This document shows positions 16,702 to 25,483 of a stretch of 64,000 nucleotides of DNA, one piece after another. A program made the position numbers and the translations under genes. Origin of the DNA: Streptomyces shenzhenensis (lineage in GTDB: Bacteria; Actinomycetota; Actinomycetes; Streptomycetales; Streptomycetaceae); assembly GCF_021462265.1 (NCBI RefSeq), contig NZ_JAJONF010000030.1:1-64000 (forward strand). The letters run 5' to 3'. Position 1 is the first letter of the stretch, and the number at the start of each line of letters is the position of its first letter. The notes under the pieces were generated by a model. The model worked only from the letters and a program-made list of their open reading frames with translations, ran no database searches and was not told the origin of the DNA.

Positions 16702-17586
16702 GTGGAGCTGCCCCTCGACCAGGTGCGGACGCTGCTGGCGGTGGTGGACGAGGGCACCTTCGACGCGGCGGCCGCGGCCCTGCACGTGACGCCGTCGGCG
16801 GTCAGCCAGCGGGTGAAGGCCCTGGAGCAGCGCACGGGCCGGGTGCTGCTCCAGCGCACCAAGCCGGTACGGCCGACGGAGTCGGGCGAGGTGCTGGTCC
16901 GGTTCGCCCGGCAGCTGGCCCGGCTGGAGCGGGACGCGCGCGGCGAGCTCGGCATGAGCGGCGCCGGGGAGCCGACCCGGGTGTCGGTCGCGGTCAACGC
17001 GGACTCGCTGGCGACGTGGTTCCTGGGGGCGCTGGCCGGGCTGCCGGACGTCTACGTCGAACTGCGGCGCGAGGACGAGGACCACACGGCGGCGCTCCTG
17101 CGGGAGGGGCTGGTGATGGCCGCAGTGACCTCGGCACCGGATGCGGTGCCGGGGTGTTCGGTGCGGGCGCTGGGGCGGATGCGGTACCTGCCGGTGGCGG
17201 CGCCGGAATTCGCGGCGGCGCATCTGACGGGCGGGCTGGCCGGCGCGCTCGCCGAGGCGCCGGTGATCGTGTTCGACCGGCGGGACGATTTCCAGGACGG
17301 GTTCGTACGGCGGCTGGGCGGTGCGGGCGCGAGCGCGCTGCGGCACTTCGTGCCGACGTCGGAGGGGTTCGTGGACGCGGTGACGGCCGGGCTGGGGTGG
17401 GGGATGGTGCCGCAGGCGCAGGCGGAGCCCCGGTTGCGGGAGGGGCGGCTGGTCCGCCTCGGCGGGCGTGAGCTGCGGGTCGACGTGCCCTTGTACTGGC
17501 AGCAGTGGAAGCTGGATTCGCCGGCTCTGGGGGCTGTCGCCGAGGCGGTGGCGAGGACGGCGGAGAGTGCGTTGAGCCGGCCGTAG
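16702..17586 (+). CDS. LysG/ArgP-type LysR-family transcriptional regulator
   Basis: The 294-residue regulator starts MELPLDQVRTLLAVVDEGTFDAAAAALHVTPSAVSQRVKALEQRTGRVLLQRTKPVRPTESG. This is the winged-helix N-terminus, with the KPV-R-TESG ending typical of the ArgP/LysG group. The effector domain then carries VSVAVNADSLATWFLGAL. It should activate the divergent LysE exporter in response to a basic amino acid. The GTG start follows GGAAGGAG. Length is normal and there is no disruption. Confidence 0.93.
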   Translation: MELPLDQVRTLLAVVDEGTFDAAAAALHVTPSAVSQRVKALEQRTGRVLLQRTKPVRPTESGEVLVRFARQLARLERDARGELGMSGAGEPTRVSVAVNADSLATWFLGALAGLPDVYVELRREDEDHTAALLREGLVMAAVTSAPDAVPGCSVRALGRMRYLPVAAPEFAAAHLTGGLAGALAEAPVIVFDRRDDFQDGFVRRLGGAGASALRHFVPTSEGFVDAVTAGLGWGMVPQAQAEPRLREGRLVRLGGRELRVDVPLYWQQWKLDSPALGAVAEAVARTAESALSRP

Positions 17587-17603
17587 GGGCTGACCGGTGG
17601 GGG

Positions 17604-17630
17604 CGCGACCGCGGGTGGGGGCCGGTCGCG
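17604..17630. repeat. Hairpin in a dispersed repeat between convergent genes
   Basis: CGCGACCG (17604-17611) pairs with CGGTCGCG (17623-17630). The sequence that follows, to about 17680 (GGCGCCTCCGCGCATCG, then ACAGCCCCGCGCTCC), resembles stretches at 23478-23530 and 35310-35345. I treat it as a worn copy of the same intergenic family. It may terminate transcription of the convergent LysR and TetR genes. Confidence 0.5.
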
Positions 17631-17674
17631 ACCGCGCGGCGCCTCCGCGCATCGGGCACAGCCCCGCGCTCCTT

Positions 17675-18391
17675 TCAGGTGCGTCCGGTGGAAGACGCTC
17701 GCAACAACCGTTCCGCGCTGTCCAGGAGCATCTCCAGGGCCGTCGGATAGGCGCTCGTCACCATGCGCTTCGCCAGCAGCCGCGACGCCTCCGCGATACG
17801 GGGGTGGGTGGCGGCCGGCAGGCGGGCGTAGGTCGAGTGCCACTTGTCCTCGTCGGCTCTCTGGGAGTCCTTCGGGAGGGTGAGGGAGGCCGCGTCCAGG
17901 GCGGCGAAGGCGAGGGTCTGGTCGATGAAGGCGTGGTAGACGCGGACGGTGTCGGCCAGTGCGAAACCCGCGGTGCGCAGGACGTCCAGGACCGCCTCGT
18001 CGGCGGCCAGTTCGTGCGCGCGTCCCGTCACGCGGTTCGTGGTCAGCAGGGCCGCCTGCGGGTGAGCCACGTACTGCGCGTGGACGCGCAGGCCGATCGT
18101 CCGCAGGTCCGTCCGCCACTCCCCCGTCGGCGTCCAGCCGGCCAGCGCCTGGCCGATGAGCGCGTCGCCGATCGCCAGGGTCAGGTCGTCCATGCCCCGG
18201 AAGTAGCGGTACAGGGTGCTGGGGTCGCAGTCGAGGGCGAGGCCCAGGCGGCGGGCGGTCAGGCCCGCGCTGCCGTGCTCGCGCAGCAGGCGCAGGGCGG
18301 TCTCCACGATCAGCCGCTCCGAGAGCACGGTGCCGCCGCGGGTGGGGCGGCGCCGGCGGCGCTTCTCCTCCGGTACGACCGGTTTGGGCAT
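17675..18391 (-). CDS. TetR/AcrR-family regulator (TetR_C-type)
   Basis: The 238-residue protein has the helix-turn-helix LIVETALRLLREHGSAGLTARRLGLALDCDPSTLYRYFRGMDDL at about residues 29-72. A longer ligand domain follows (FALADTVRVYHAFIDQTLAFAALDA). ATG 18391 is preferred over a GTG at 18400 because GGGAG is 8 bases upstream of it. It is divergent from the saccharopine-dehydrogenase-like gene 123 bases away, which is a likely target. The ligand is unknown. Confidence 0.9.
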   Translation of the reverse strand: MPKPVVPEEKRRRRRPTRGGTVLSERLIVETALRLLREHGSAGLTARRLGLALDCDPSTLYRYFRGMDDLTLAIGDALIGQALAGWTPTGEWRTDLRTIGLRVHAQYVAHPQAALLTTNRVTGRAHELAADEAVLDVLRTAGFALADTVRVYHAFIDQTLAFAALDAASLTLPKDSQRADEDKWHSTYARLPAATHPRIAEASRLLAKRMVTSAYPTALEMLLDSAERLLRASSTGRT

Positions 18392-18412
18392 CGCGCACAC
18401 TCCCTGCCGTTC

Positions 18413-18430
18413 TTATGCCAACGCCATTGA
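18413..18430. promoter_or_regulatory. Candidate TetR operator
   Basis: The stretch around ATGCCAACGCCAT (18415-18427) has the symmetric ends ATGNC and GNCAT and sits 22 bases before the TetR start, in the divergent gap. It is short and imperfect, so the claim is tentative. Confidence 0.3.
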
Positions 18431-18514
18431 CCTTACGTGACGGCCGGGCGTTTCATTCCGGCCAGGGCGCCCCGTACTCGACCTCGCTCTCTGCTGTGAG
18501 AAGGAGATTCCCGC

Positions 18515-19729
18515 ATGCGTGTACTGCTCGTGGGTGCCGGTGGTGTGGGCACCGCCGTCACCCGGATCGCGGTCCGGCGGCCGTTCTTCGACCTGATGGT
18601 GGTCGCCGACTACGACCCGGACCGCGCCGAGGCGGCGGTGGCGGCCGTCGGCGACGACCGGTTCCGCGCCGAGCGCGTCGACGCCGGTGACGAGGCGGCC
18701 GTGGCCGCGCTGCTGGCCCGGCACGGCTGCGACGTGCTGCTCAACGCCACCGACCCGCGCTTCGTGATGCCCCTGTTCCGGGCCGCCCGTACGGCCGGGG
18801 CGAGCTACCTCGACATGGCGATGTCGCTGTCCCGGCCGCACCCCGAGCGACCGTACGAGGAGTGCGGGGTCAAGCTGGGCGACGAGCAGTTCGCGCTGGC
18901 CGCGGAGTGGGAGAAGGCGGGGGCGCTGGCCCTGGTCGGGGTGGGCGTGGAACCCGGGCTGTCGGACGTGTTCGCGCGGTACGCGGCCGACGAACTCTTC
19001 GACGAGATCGAGGAGATCGGCATTCGCGACGGCGCGAACCTGACCGTGGACGGCTACGACTTCGCACCCTCGTTCAGCATCTGGACCACCATCGAGGAGT
19101 GTCTCAACCCGCCCGTCGTCTACGAGCGGGAGCGCGGCTGGTACACCACCGCGCCGTTCAGCGAGCCCGAGGCGTTCGACTTTCCCGAGGGCATCGGGCC
19201 GGTGGAGTGCGTGAACGTCGAGCACGAGGAGGTCCTGCTCGTGCCCCGCTGGGTGGACGCGCGGCGGGTCACCTTCAAGTACGGGCTGGGCCGCGAGTTC
19301 ATCGAGACGCTGAAGACGCTGCACCTGCTGGGACTGGACCGCACCGCGCCGGTGGCCGTGCCGGGCCCCGACGGGCCGGTCCCGGTCTCACCCAGGGACG
19401 TGGTCGCCGCGTCGCTGCCCGACCCGGCGACACTGGGCGAGCGCATGCGCGGCAAGACGTGCGCGGGCACCTGGGTGCGCGGGACCAGGGACGGGAAGCC
19501 GCGCGAGGTGTACCTGTACCACGTGGTCGACAACGAGTGGTCCATGGCGGAGTACGGTTGTCAGGCCGTGGTGTGGCAGACGGCCCTCAACCCGGTGGTC
19601 GCCCTCGAACTCCTCGCCACCGGCGCGTGGTCGGGCTCGGGCGTCCTCGGCCCGGAGGCGTTCCCGGCCCGCCCGTTCCTCGGCCTGCTGACCGAGTACG
19701 GCTCCCCCTGGGGACTGCGCGAGCAGTGA
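18515..19729 (+). CDS. Saccharopine-dehydrogenase-like NAD(P)-binding protein
   Basis: The 404-residue protein opens with a Rossmann fold, MRVLLVGAGGVGTAVTRIAV. It continues with VVADYDPDRAEAA and DVLLNATDPRFVMPLFRAARTAGASYLDMA, the form of the saccharopine dehydrogenase/lysine-ketoglutarate reductase family. GVGVEPGLSDVFARYAADE follows and is typical of the stand-alone bacterial group. The reaction cannot be fixed from sequence; polyamine, lysine and unknown substrates are all possible. The ATG follows AAGGAG. A TetR gene is divergent from it, and the lysine exporter pair lies nearby, which is suggestive only. Confidence 0.88.
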   Translation: MRVLLVGAGGVGTAVTRIAVRRPFFDLMVVADYDPDRAEAAVAAVGDDRFRAERVDAGDEAAVAALLARHGCDVLLNATDPRFVMPLFRAARTAGASYLDMAMSLSRPHPERPYEECGVKLGDEQFALAAEWEKAGALALVGVGVEPGLSDVFARYAADELFDEIEEIGIRDGANLTVDGYDFAPSFSIWTTIEECLNPPVVYERERGWYTTAPFSEPEAFDFPEGIGPVECVNVEHEEVLLVPRWVDARRVTFKYGLGREFIETLKTLHLLGLDRTAPVAVPGPDGPVPVSPRDVVAASLPDPATLGERMRGKTCAGTWVRGTRDGKPREVYLYHVVDNEWSMAEYGCQAVVWQTALNPVVALELLATGAWSGSGVLGPEAFPARPFLGLLTEYGSPWGLREQ

Positions 19730-19842
19730 CCGTCCAGGAATCCTCCGGGACTTGGCCGTTTCAGCCGTGCCCGGACCGGTGACCCGGTCCCGGACGACGT
19801 ACCCGCCCACGGCAGAATCGACTTGGATCGCAGGTGACTTCG

Positions 19843-20097
19843 ATGGACGACTGGCGAGACCACGCCGAGTGCCGCCACGAGGACCCGGACCTCTTCTTCC
19901 CGGTCGGCACCACCGGCCCGTCGCTGCATCAGACGCGGCGGGCGAAGGCGGTCTGCGAGCGCTGTCCCGTGCGGGAGCCGTGCCTGCGCTGGGCGATGGA
20001 GACGGGGCAGGCCGTCGGCGTCTGGGGCGGTACCACCGAGGCGGAACGGCGGCTGCTGGCCCGGCGCCGGCAGCGGGCGGAGCGCCGCCTCAGCTGA
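19843..20097 (+). CDS. WhiB-family iron-sulfur transcription factor
   Basis: The 84-residue protein carries the four cluster ligands Cys10, Cys38, Cys41 and Cys47 and the turn GVWGG at residues 59-63. A basic tail (RLLARRRQRAERR) follows. Wbl proteins bind a 4Fe-4S cluster and act with the principal sigma factor on development, redox and antibiotic genes. DLFFPVGTTGP resembles the WhiB1/WblE group, but this could be a paralogue. ATG 19843 has AGGTGA 5 bases upstream; a GTG at 19834 is an alternative. Its end overlaps the convergent histidine kinase gene by 8 bases. Confidence 0.93.
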   Translation: MDDWRDHAECRHEDPDLFFPVGTTGPSLHQTRRAKAVCERCPVREPCLRWAMETGQAVGVWGGTTEAERRLLARRRQRAERRLS

Positions 20098-21946
20098 CGT
20101 CGGCCGGGGGCTGGGCGGCCGGCAGCCGCAGAATGAACTCGGCGCCCTTGCCGGTTTCGCTGCGGGCCTCGGCGGTGCCGCCGTGGGCGGCGAGCAGATG
20201 GCGCACGATCGGCAGGCCGAGGCCGCTGCCTCCGGTTCGGCGGCTGCGGGACTTCTCGGCGCGCCAGAACCGCTCGAAGACGTGCGGGAGATCGTCGGCG
20301 GCGATGCCCTGGCCGGTGTCCGTGACGGTGAGGACGACGTCGTCGCCGTCCCGGCGGGCGGCCAGCGTCACCGTGCCGTCGGCGGGGGTGTGCCGGATGG
20401 CGTTGGAGACCAGGTTGCCGAGGGCCTGCCGCATCCGCACCGGGTCGGCGTCCAGCCAGGCGGTGCCGTCGGCGTCGGTCAGCAGGGTGACCCCGGCCGT
20501 GTCGGCGGCCACCCGGTAGGCGGCGGCGACCTGTTCGGCCAGGTCGGCGGCGCGTACCGGTTCGCGGTGCACGCGCAGGGTGCCGGCGTCGGCGGCGGCC
20601 AGGTCCTGGAGGTCGTCGATGATCCGCTGCAGGACCAGCGCCTCCTCGTGCAGGGAGGCCAGCAGCGCCGGGTCGGGGTCGACGAGGCCGTCCCGGGTGA
20701 CCTCCAGCCAGCCGCGGATGTTGGTGAGGGGGCTGCGCAGTTCGTGGGCGATGTCGCTGACCATCGCCTTGCGCTGCTCCTCAAGGCGTTCCCGGCGTTC
20801 GGTGAGGTCGTTGAACGCCTCGGCCAGCAGCCCGGTCTCGTCCCGCGTGCGCACCGGCGCCCGGACGTGCAGTTCGGGAGGCTGCCGCACGGCGGCGGTG
20901 AGCGCGCGCAGCGGTCGTACCAGACGCAGGGCGACCACGGCGGTGACGGCGACGGTGACGGCGAGGACCAGACCGGCCGCGCCGACGATCCTGGCCTTGT
21001 TGGCGGTGGACATGTCGAAGCGGGGCGCGGTCTGGTCGCCGATGCCGAGGAAGAGTTCGGCGGCCGGGGCGACGTACGGTTCGAGCTGGGTGCGCCGCGC
21101 GTTGGTGACGCAGTTCATCGCCTGGTCCGTCTCCCGCTTCTCCCCCTGCTCGGTGACGAGGAACCCGCCCGAGACGGGGTTGCGTCCCGTCGGGTCGTAG
21201 GTGAGGGAGAGCGGGCCGCCGAGGTCCATGCCCTTGGCCTGGAGACAGGGGCGGGCCAGGTCCGCGAGCGCGTCGAGGGCCTTGGTCTCGGTGGTGGTCG
21301 GGAAGTCGAGCGGGTCGCCCGTGTCGACGGCCGGCTCGCCGTAGACGGTGCCGCACCTGGCCTTGAGTTGCAGAGGGGTGTCCCGCGCGTCGTCGACGAC
21401 GACGTACGGCCGTCCATTCGGGGTGTGCTGGACGGTGGTCTGGACACCCATGTGGTCGAAGCACAGCTGCTCCTTCGTCGCGACCAGGTCCAGCTTCTCG
21501 CGCTCCACCGCGGTCAGTCCGAACGGGCCCACCGCGCGCGGGTCGATGCCGCTGAGCTGAGCGCCGGACTCGGTGTACGTGTCGGTGTGCAGGGGATCCA
21601 CGGCGGCGGCCGGCCGCGGGGGCAGCGGGGTGTCGTGCGGGGCCGAGTCGGCGATCAGCGTGCGGTCCGCGGTGGTCAGCGCGATCCTTCGGCCGGTCTT
21701 CGCGGCCAGCACCCGCACGGTGTGCCCGACCCCGCTCCAGTCGGGGTGGTCCGCGGCGTACCCGCTGAGCTGGGCGAGGATCTTGTTGTCGGCGGCCAGG
21801 TCCTGTCCCTGCTCCTCCTCCAGCGCGCTGGTGGTGGTCGTCACGGCGAGCCAGGCGGTGGCGGCCACGGAGCAGACGGCGATCAGCACCGAGGCGAACA
21901 TCAGCCGGACCAGCAGCCGTCTGCGCCACGGTATCCGGGGCTTCAC
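20090..21946 (-). CDS. Sensor histidine kinase of a two-component system
   Basis: The 618-residue kinase has a transmembrane segment near residues 15-35 (LMFASVLIAVCSVAATAWLAV), then an extracellular region of about 270 residues. A second membrane segment (IVGAAGLVLAVTVAVTAVVAL) leads into a HAMP-like linker. The phosphoacceptor is His401 in SDIAHELRSPLTNI. The N-box is NLVSNAIRHT, G1 is VTDTGQGI, F is FERFWRAEKS and G2 is GGSGLGLPI. The sensor region has several cysteines (such as QLCFDHM and RPCLQAK) but no family I recognise. GTG 21946 overlaps the regulator stop (GTGA), so the pair is translationally coupled. Confidence 0.93.
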   Translation of the reverse strand: MKPRIPWRRRLLVRLMFASVLIAVCSVAATAWLAVTTTTSALEEEQGQDLAADNKILAQLSGYAADHPDWSGVGHTVRVLAAKTGRRIALTTADRTLIADSAPHDTPLPPRPAAAVDPLHTDTYTESGAQLSGIDPRAVGPFGLTAVEREKLDLVATKEQLCFDHMGVQTTVQHTPNGRPYVVVDDARDTPLQLKARCGTVYGEPAVDTGDPLDFPTTTETKALDALADLARPCLQAKGMDLGGPLSLTYDPTGRNPVSGGFLVTEQGEKRETDQAMNCVTNARRTQLEPYVAPAAELFLGIGDQTAPRFDMSTANKARIVGAAGLVLAVTVAVTAVVALRLVRPLRALTAAVRQPPELHVRAPVRTRDETGLLAEAFNDLTERRERLEEQRKAMVSDIAHELRSPLTNIRGWLEVTRDGLVDPDPALLASLHEEALVLQRIIDDLQDLAAADAGTLRVHREPVRAADLAEQVAAAYRVAADTAGVTLLTDADGTAWLDADPVRMRQALGNLVSNAIRHTPADGTVTLAARRDGDDVVLTVTDTGQGIAADDLPHVFERFWRAEKSRSRRTGGSGLGLPIVRHLLAAHGGTAEARSETGKGAEFILRLPAAQPPADVS

Positions 21947-22644
21947 GGCCGTCCGCCGCTCAGCTTGTAGCCGACGCCGAACACGGTCACCAGCCGCACC
22001 GGCCGCCGTGGATCGGCCTCGATCTTGCGGCGCAGGTTCATCACATGGACGTCGACGGCCCGTTCGGTGGAGGCCCGGTCGAAGCCGCGGGTGCACTGCA
22101 GCAACTGCCGCCGGGTGAACACCCGGTCCGGCTCCCCGGCCATGGCGAGCAGGATCTGGAACTCGGCCGGGGTCACCTCCACCGGCTCCCCGTCGCAGTG
22201 CACCGTGTGCCGCACGGGATCGACACTGATCCCGGCGGCGGCGACGGCCGGCTCCTCCTCCCGGACGGCGGCGGCCCGTCCGCTGCGCCGCAGGATCGTG
22301 CGGATCCGGGCCATCAGCTCACGCGGGCTGTACGGCTTGGTCATGTAGTCGTCGGCGCCCAGCTCCAGGCCGAGCAGCACGTCGTCCTCGTCGGACCGGG
22401 CCGTGAGCATCAGCACCGGGATCTCCGGGTCGCCGCCGCGCAGCACCCGGCAGACGCCGAAGCCGTCGATCACCGGGAGCATCAGGTCGAGGACGACCAG
22501 GTCGGGCCCGAGCCGCCGGGCCGCGTCCAGCGCCGCGGCCCCGTCATGGACCACGATCGCGGTATGCCCCTCGGCGAGCAGTGATCTGCGGATCAGCTCG
22601 GCCTGCATCTCGTCGTCCTCGGCAACCAGCACATGTGCGCACAC
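21943..22644 (-). CDS. OmpR/PhoB-family response regulator
   Basis: The 233-residue protein has a receiver domain with the acidic pair Asp10/Asp11, phosphoacceptor Asp53 in VVLDLMLP, and the lysine in ADDYMTKPYSPREL. A winged-helix DNA-binding domain follows (VEVTPAEFQILLAMAGEPDRVFTRRQLLQ, ERAVDVHVMNLRRKIE, VTVFGVGYKL). It is the cognate regulator of the kinase encoded immediately downstream, whose start overlaps its stop. The L,D-transpeptidase gene upstream on the same strand ends 31 bases away. Confidence 0.95.
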   Translation of the reverse strand: MCAHVLVAEDDEMQAELIRRSLLAEGHTAIVVHDGAAALDAARRLGPDLVVLDLMLPVIDGFGVCRVLRGGDPEIPVLMLTARSDEDDVLLGLELGADDYMTKPYSPRELMARIRTILRRSGRAAAVREEEPAVAAAGISVDPVRHTVHCDGEPVEVTPAEFQILLAMAGEPDRVFTRRQLLQCTRGFDRASTERAVDVHVMNLRRKIEADPRRPVRLVTVFGVGYKLSGGRP

Positions 22645-22675
22645 AGGTTCGGATCCTAAGCGGAGTTCCGGCGCT

Positions 22676-23416
22676 CTACCGGGCGAGCCAGCCGGCGTAC
22701 CCCATCACGACGACCGGATGCCGATCCGGGTCGAGGGTGCGCAGCAGTTCCTTCATGTGCGCCTTGGCGACGCTCACACAGGCGTGTGTAGGGCCCCCGT
22801 GGTCGACGTGCAGCCACACGCCGCCTCCCCGCTTCGCCCCCATCGGCCGGGTCCAGTCGAGCGGTGAAGTACCCGGCAGGCGGTTGTAGTTGATGGCGAC
22901 GACATAGTCGAAGGAACCTTCCAGCGACTCGCCCTCGAACCCGGTGCCGGGCGAGGTGAACCCGTAGGAGTGGTGGTACGGCAGCCTGCTCCCGGGGTCG
23001 GCGAGCAGGCCCCCGGCGTCGGTCAGCCCGTACACCCCGACGGGCGAGCGCAGATCCCCGACGACGTGGTGCTCGCTCCAGCCGTCCTTGCCGTTGTGCG
23101 CGGGCCAACTGGCGCCGGGCCGCCAGACGTCGTCGTCACGTTCGTACAGGACGACGGTGGACAGCGGCGAGTTCCTGCCCCGTCCGCTGGCGACGACGAC
23201 CTGCTCCGCCCGCTCGGGTATCGCGGCCGTCGTCCTGGGGCCGATGCCTGGTATGCCCGCGGGCCGTGGGCTGTTCACGGGTGCGGGGGAAGCCGGCGCC
23301 GGCGCCGGCCTGTCGTCTCCCGGCCGGCTCGGCGCGGCCTCGGCGCCGCCCCCGCACCCGGAGAGCAGGAGGGGGGAGGCGGAGAGGAGGGCGACGGCAG
23401 CTCTGCGATGGATCAT
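22676..23416 (-). CDS. L,D-transpeptidase (YkuD-type) lipoprotein
   Basis: The 246-residue protein has a lipoprotein signal (MIHRRAAVALLSASPLLLSGCGG; lipobox LLSGC, Cys21). A Pro/Ala-rich linker follows, then a YkuD-like domain with WPAHNGKDGWSEHHVVGDLRSPVGVYGL. The likely active site is WLHVDHGGPTHACVSV, where His and the nucleophile Cys sit in a variant of the usual HG-x-C motif. It should act outside the membrane on peptidoglycan, making 3-3 cross-links or related exchanges. The gene precedes the two-component system on the same strand and may be read with it. Confidence 0.85.
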   Translation of the reverse strand: MIHRRAAVALLSASPLLLSGCGGGAEAAPSRPGDDRPAPAPASPAPVNSPRPAGIPGIGPRTTAAIPERAEQVVVASGRGRNSPLSTVVLYERDDDVWRPGASWPAHNGKDGWSEHHVVGDLRSPVGVYGLTDAGGLLADPGSRLPYHHSYGFTSPGTGFEGESLEGSFDYVVAINYNRLPGTSPLDWTRPMGAKRGGGVWLHVDHGGPTHACVSVAKAHMKELLRTLDPDRHPVVVMGYAGWLAR

Positions 23417-23477
23417 GAGATCGACTCTTGCGCAGAATTATAAGGAAGTGGTCAGCTTCAGATCCCCGTTGACCGGA

Positions 23478-23495
23478 GCGCCCCGTCAGGGGCGC
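23478..23495. repeat. Palindromic core of a dispersed intergenic repeat
   Basis: GCGCCCC, GTCA, GGGGCGC is a perfect 7-bp hairpin between the transpeptidase and M1 peptidase genes. The same 21 bases beginning here recur at 41865. The reverse complement of the flank to about 23530 (GCATCGACAGGG, CCGCGCCCCTGACGGGGCGC) resembles the elements at 17604 and 35310. It may also terminate M1 peptidase transcription. Confidence 0.65.
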
Positions 23496-23564
23496 GGGCC
23501 CTGTCGATGCACGGCTGCCGCCGCCCGGGTGCGACGAGCCCGACCGCCCGCACCCGGACCACTG

Positions 23565-24968
23565 CTACGGCTTGCCCTTCTCGTACAACCACGTCTGGAA
23601 CAACGGACCGAGGTCCATCCCCGACTGCCCTTCCGCGAGTTTCACAAACTCCGCGGTGGTCCCATGCCCGTACCGGTGCTGCGAAACCCACGCCCGCAGG
23701 ATCCGGAAGAACACCGGATCCCCGACCGCCTTGCGCAGTTCGTGCAGAGCCATCGCGCCCCGCGCGTAGACCGGCGTTCCGAAGATGTACTTCCCGCTGC
23801 CCGGGTCCCCCGGCGGGTACGCCCACAACTCGTCGCTCGCGGGCTTGGCGTAGAGCGCGTCGAAGGTCTTCTGCGCGCTGTCGCCCCCGTGCTGCTCGCT
23901 GTACAGCCACTCGGCGTACGTGGCGAAGCCCTCGTTGAGCCAGATGTCCTTCCAGGCGGTGAGGGAGACGGAGTCGCCGAACCACTGGTGGGCGTTCTCG
24001 TGCACGAGTGTGCTGAGATCCGGCGCCGAGTCGTAGAGCGGCCGGCCCTGCGTCTCCAGCGCGTACCCGACGTTCGGCGCGTGGTCGACGATCGACCCGG
24101 CGGAGCGGAACGGATACGGCCCGAACAGCTTGCTCTCCCACTCCAGCACCGACGGCAGCTTCTTCAGCACCGCCGCCGACCCGCTCGCCTCGCGTGGATC
24201 GACCGCGTTGTACACCTTGATCCCGTCGCGGGTGGTGTACTGCTGCACCGTGAACTTGCCGACGGTGGCGGTGGCGAGGTACGCGGCCATGGGCTCGGTC
24301 TGCCGCCACCGGAAGGTGGTACGGCCACCGGACGTGTGCTGTCCGAGGAGGACGCCGTTGGCGACGGCGGTGCGGCCCTTGGGAACGGTGATCGTGAAGT
24401 CGTACGACGACTTGTCCTTGGGGTGGCTGTTCGCCGGGAACCAGGTCATCGCGCCCTGCGGCTCCCCGGCGACGAACGCGCCGTCGTCGGTGCGGATCCA
24501 GCCGTCGGGCGAACCGTCGGGGTCGGTGACCTGTTTGGGCGTGCCGTTGTACGCCACGGTCACCCGGAAGTCCTGGCCCTTCGCCAGCGCACGTGCCGGC
24601 GTGACGACGAGTTCCTGTCCGCTGCGGCTGAAACGTGCGCTCCGGCCGTCGACGCTCACCCGGGTGACCTTCAGGCCGCTGAGGTCGAGGTCGAAGCGGG
24701 TGAGCCGCTGGATGGCGCGGGCGGTGAGGACCGCCTCGCCGTCGAGGTGCCGGGAGGAGATGTCGTAGCGCAGCGTCAGGTCGTAGTGGCTGACGTGGAA
24801 GCCGCCGTTGCCGCTGAGCGGGAAGTAGGGGTCGCCCGCGCCCGCGGCGCCGATCGTGCTCGCCGAGGCCGGGCCGGCTGCGGCGAGCAGGGCCGCCACG
24901 GCGATGGGGACGGTGGCGAGGACGGCCTCGCGGCGGAGGACTGCGGTACGTCTGCTTGCGCCCTGCAC
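23565..24968 (-). CDS. Secreted M1-family zinc metallopeptidase (aminopeptidase-like)
   Basis: The 467-residue enzyme has a Sec-type signal peptide (REAVLATVPIAVAALLAAAGPASAS, cleavage near residue 37). The M1 N-terminal domain follows (YDLTLRYDISSRHLDGEAVLTARA). The zinc site is VHENAHQWFGDSVSL, with the third ligand Glu 18 residues on in LNEGFA (HExxH-x18-E). The exopeptidase signature appears as EPQGAMTWFPAN, a variant of GxMEN. It should cleave peptides outside the cell. GTG 24968 is chosen because AAGGAG lies 5 bases upstream; a longer start at 25001 lacks a site. At 467 residues it lacks the large C-terminal domain of full-length M1 enzymes, as do many secreted actinobacterial forms. 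Confidence 0.9.
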   Translation of the reverse strand: MQGASRRTAVLRREAVLATVPIAVAALLAAAGPASASTIGAAGAGDPYFPLSGNGGFHVSHYDLTLRYDISSRHLDGEAVLTARAIQRLTRFDLDLSGLKVTRVSVDGRSARFSRSGQELVVTPARALAKGQDFRVTVAYNGTPKQVTDPDGSPDGWIRTDDGAFVAGEPQGAMTWFPANSHPKDKSSYDFTITVPKGRTAVANGVLLGQHTSGGRTTFRWRQTEPMAAYLATATVGKFTVQQYTTRDGIKVYNAVDPREASGSAAVLKKLPSVLEWESKLFGPYPFRSAGSIVDHAPNVGYALETQGRPLYDSAPDLSTLVHENAHQWFGDSVSLTAWKDIWLNEGFATYAEWLYSEQHGGDSAQKTFDALYAKPASDELWAYPPGDPGSGKYIFGTPVYARGAMALHELRKAVGDPVFFRILRAWVSQHRYGHGTTAEFVKLAEGQSGMDLGPLFQTWLYEKGKP

Positions 24969-25135
24969 ATGAGCTCCTTGGGGGGGGTGGCTGATGATCA
25001 ATGGCCCACAGACTAGGCGCGCGGTGTCCGCGTTTCCCCCTCATTCTGGTCAAGCCGCGCCGCGTCGGCAGCCCGTGGGACGCGGCCGCGGCATACGCTC
25101 GTGAAACCGTCAGCGAGTCGTGAGGTGCGTCGATC

Positions 25136-25483
25136 GTGAGCGTGCGCGTCCGCAGAATCCATGAGTCGCCCGAGCCGGAGGACGGGGTGCGCGTCCTGGT
25201 GGACCGGCTGTGGCCGCGCGGGGTGTCCAAGGAGGACGCGCACGTGGACCAGTGGCCGAAGGAGCTGACGCCGTCGGACGAGCTGCGCCGGTGGTTCCAC
25301 GGCGGCGGGTCGTACGAGGAGTTCACCCGTCGTTACGAGGCGGAGCCGGCCGCTCCCGAGGCCGCCGAACTCCTCGACGGCCTGCGCAAGTCGGTGCACA
25401 GGGGCCGGGTGACCCTGCTCACCGCGTCCAAGAACCCGGACGAGAGCAACGCCGGCGTACTGGCGCGGCTCCTCGCCGACTAG
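25136..25483 (+). CDS. DUF488-family protein
   Basis: The 115-residue protein has the family marks VRRIHESPEPEDGVRVLVDRLWPRGVSK, WPKELTPSDELRRWFHG, and the central ALLTAS-like segment VTLLTASKNPDESNAGVLARLL. DUF488 proteins are small, soluble and of unproven function. It converges on the FAD dehydrogenase gene with a 4-base overlap of the stops. The start is a GTG in a GATCGTGAGC context and is moderately certain. Confidence 0.88.
   Translation: MSVRVRRIHESPEPEDGVRVLVDRLWPRGVSKEDAHVDQWPKELTPSDELRRWFHGGGSYEEFTRRYEAEPAAPEAAELLDGLRKSVHRGRVTLLTASKNPDESNAGVLARLLAD

Noticed and set aside
20183..21970. Open frame of 595 codons on the plus strand opposite the histidine kinase
   Set aside because: Composition is Gly/Val/Arg-rich without motifs; the kinase frame has every expected motif.
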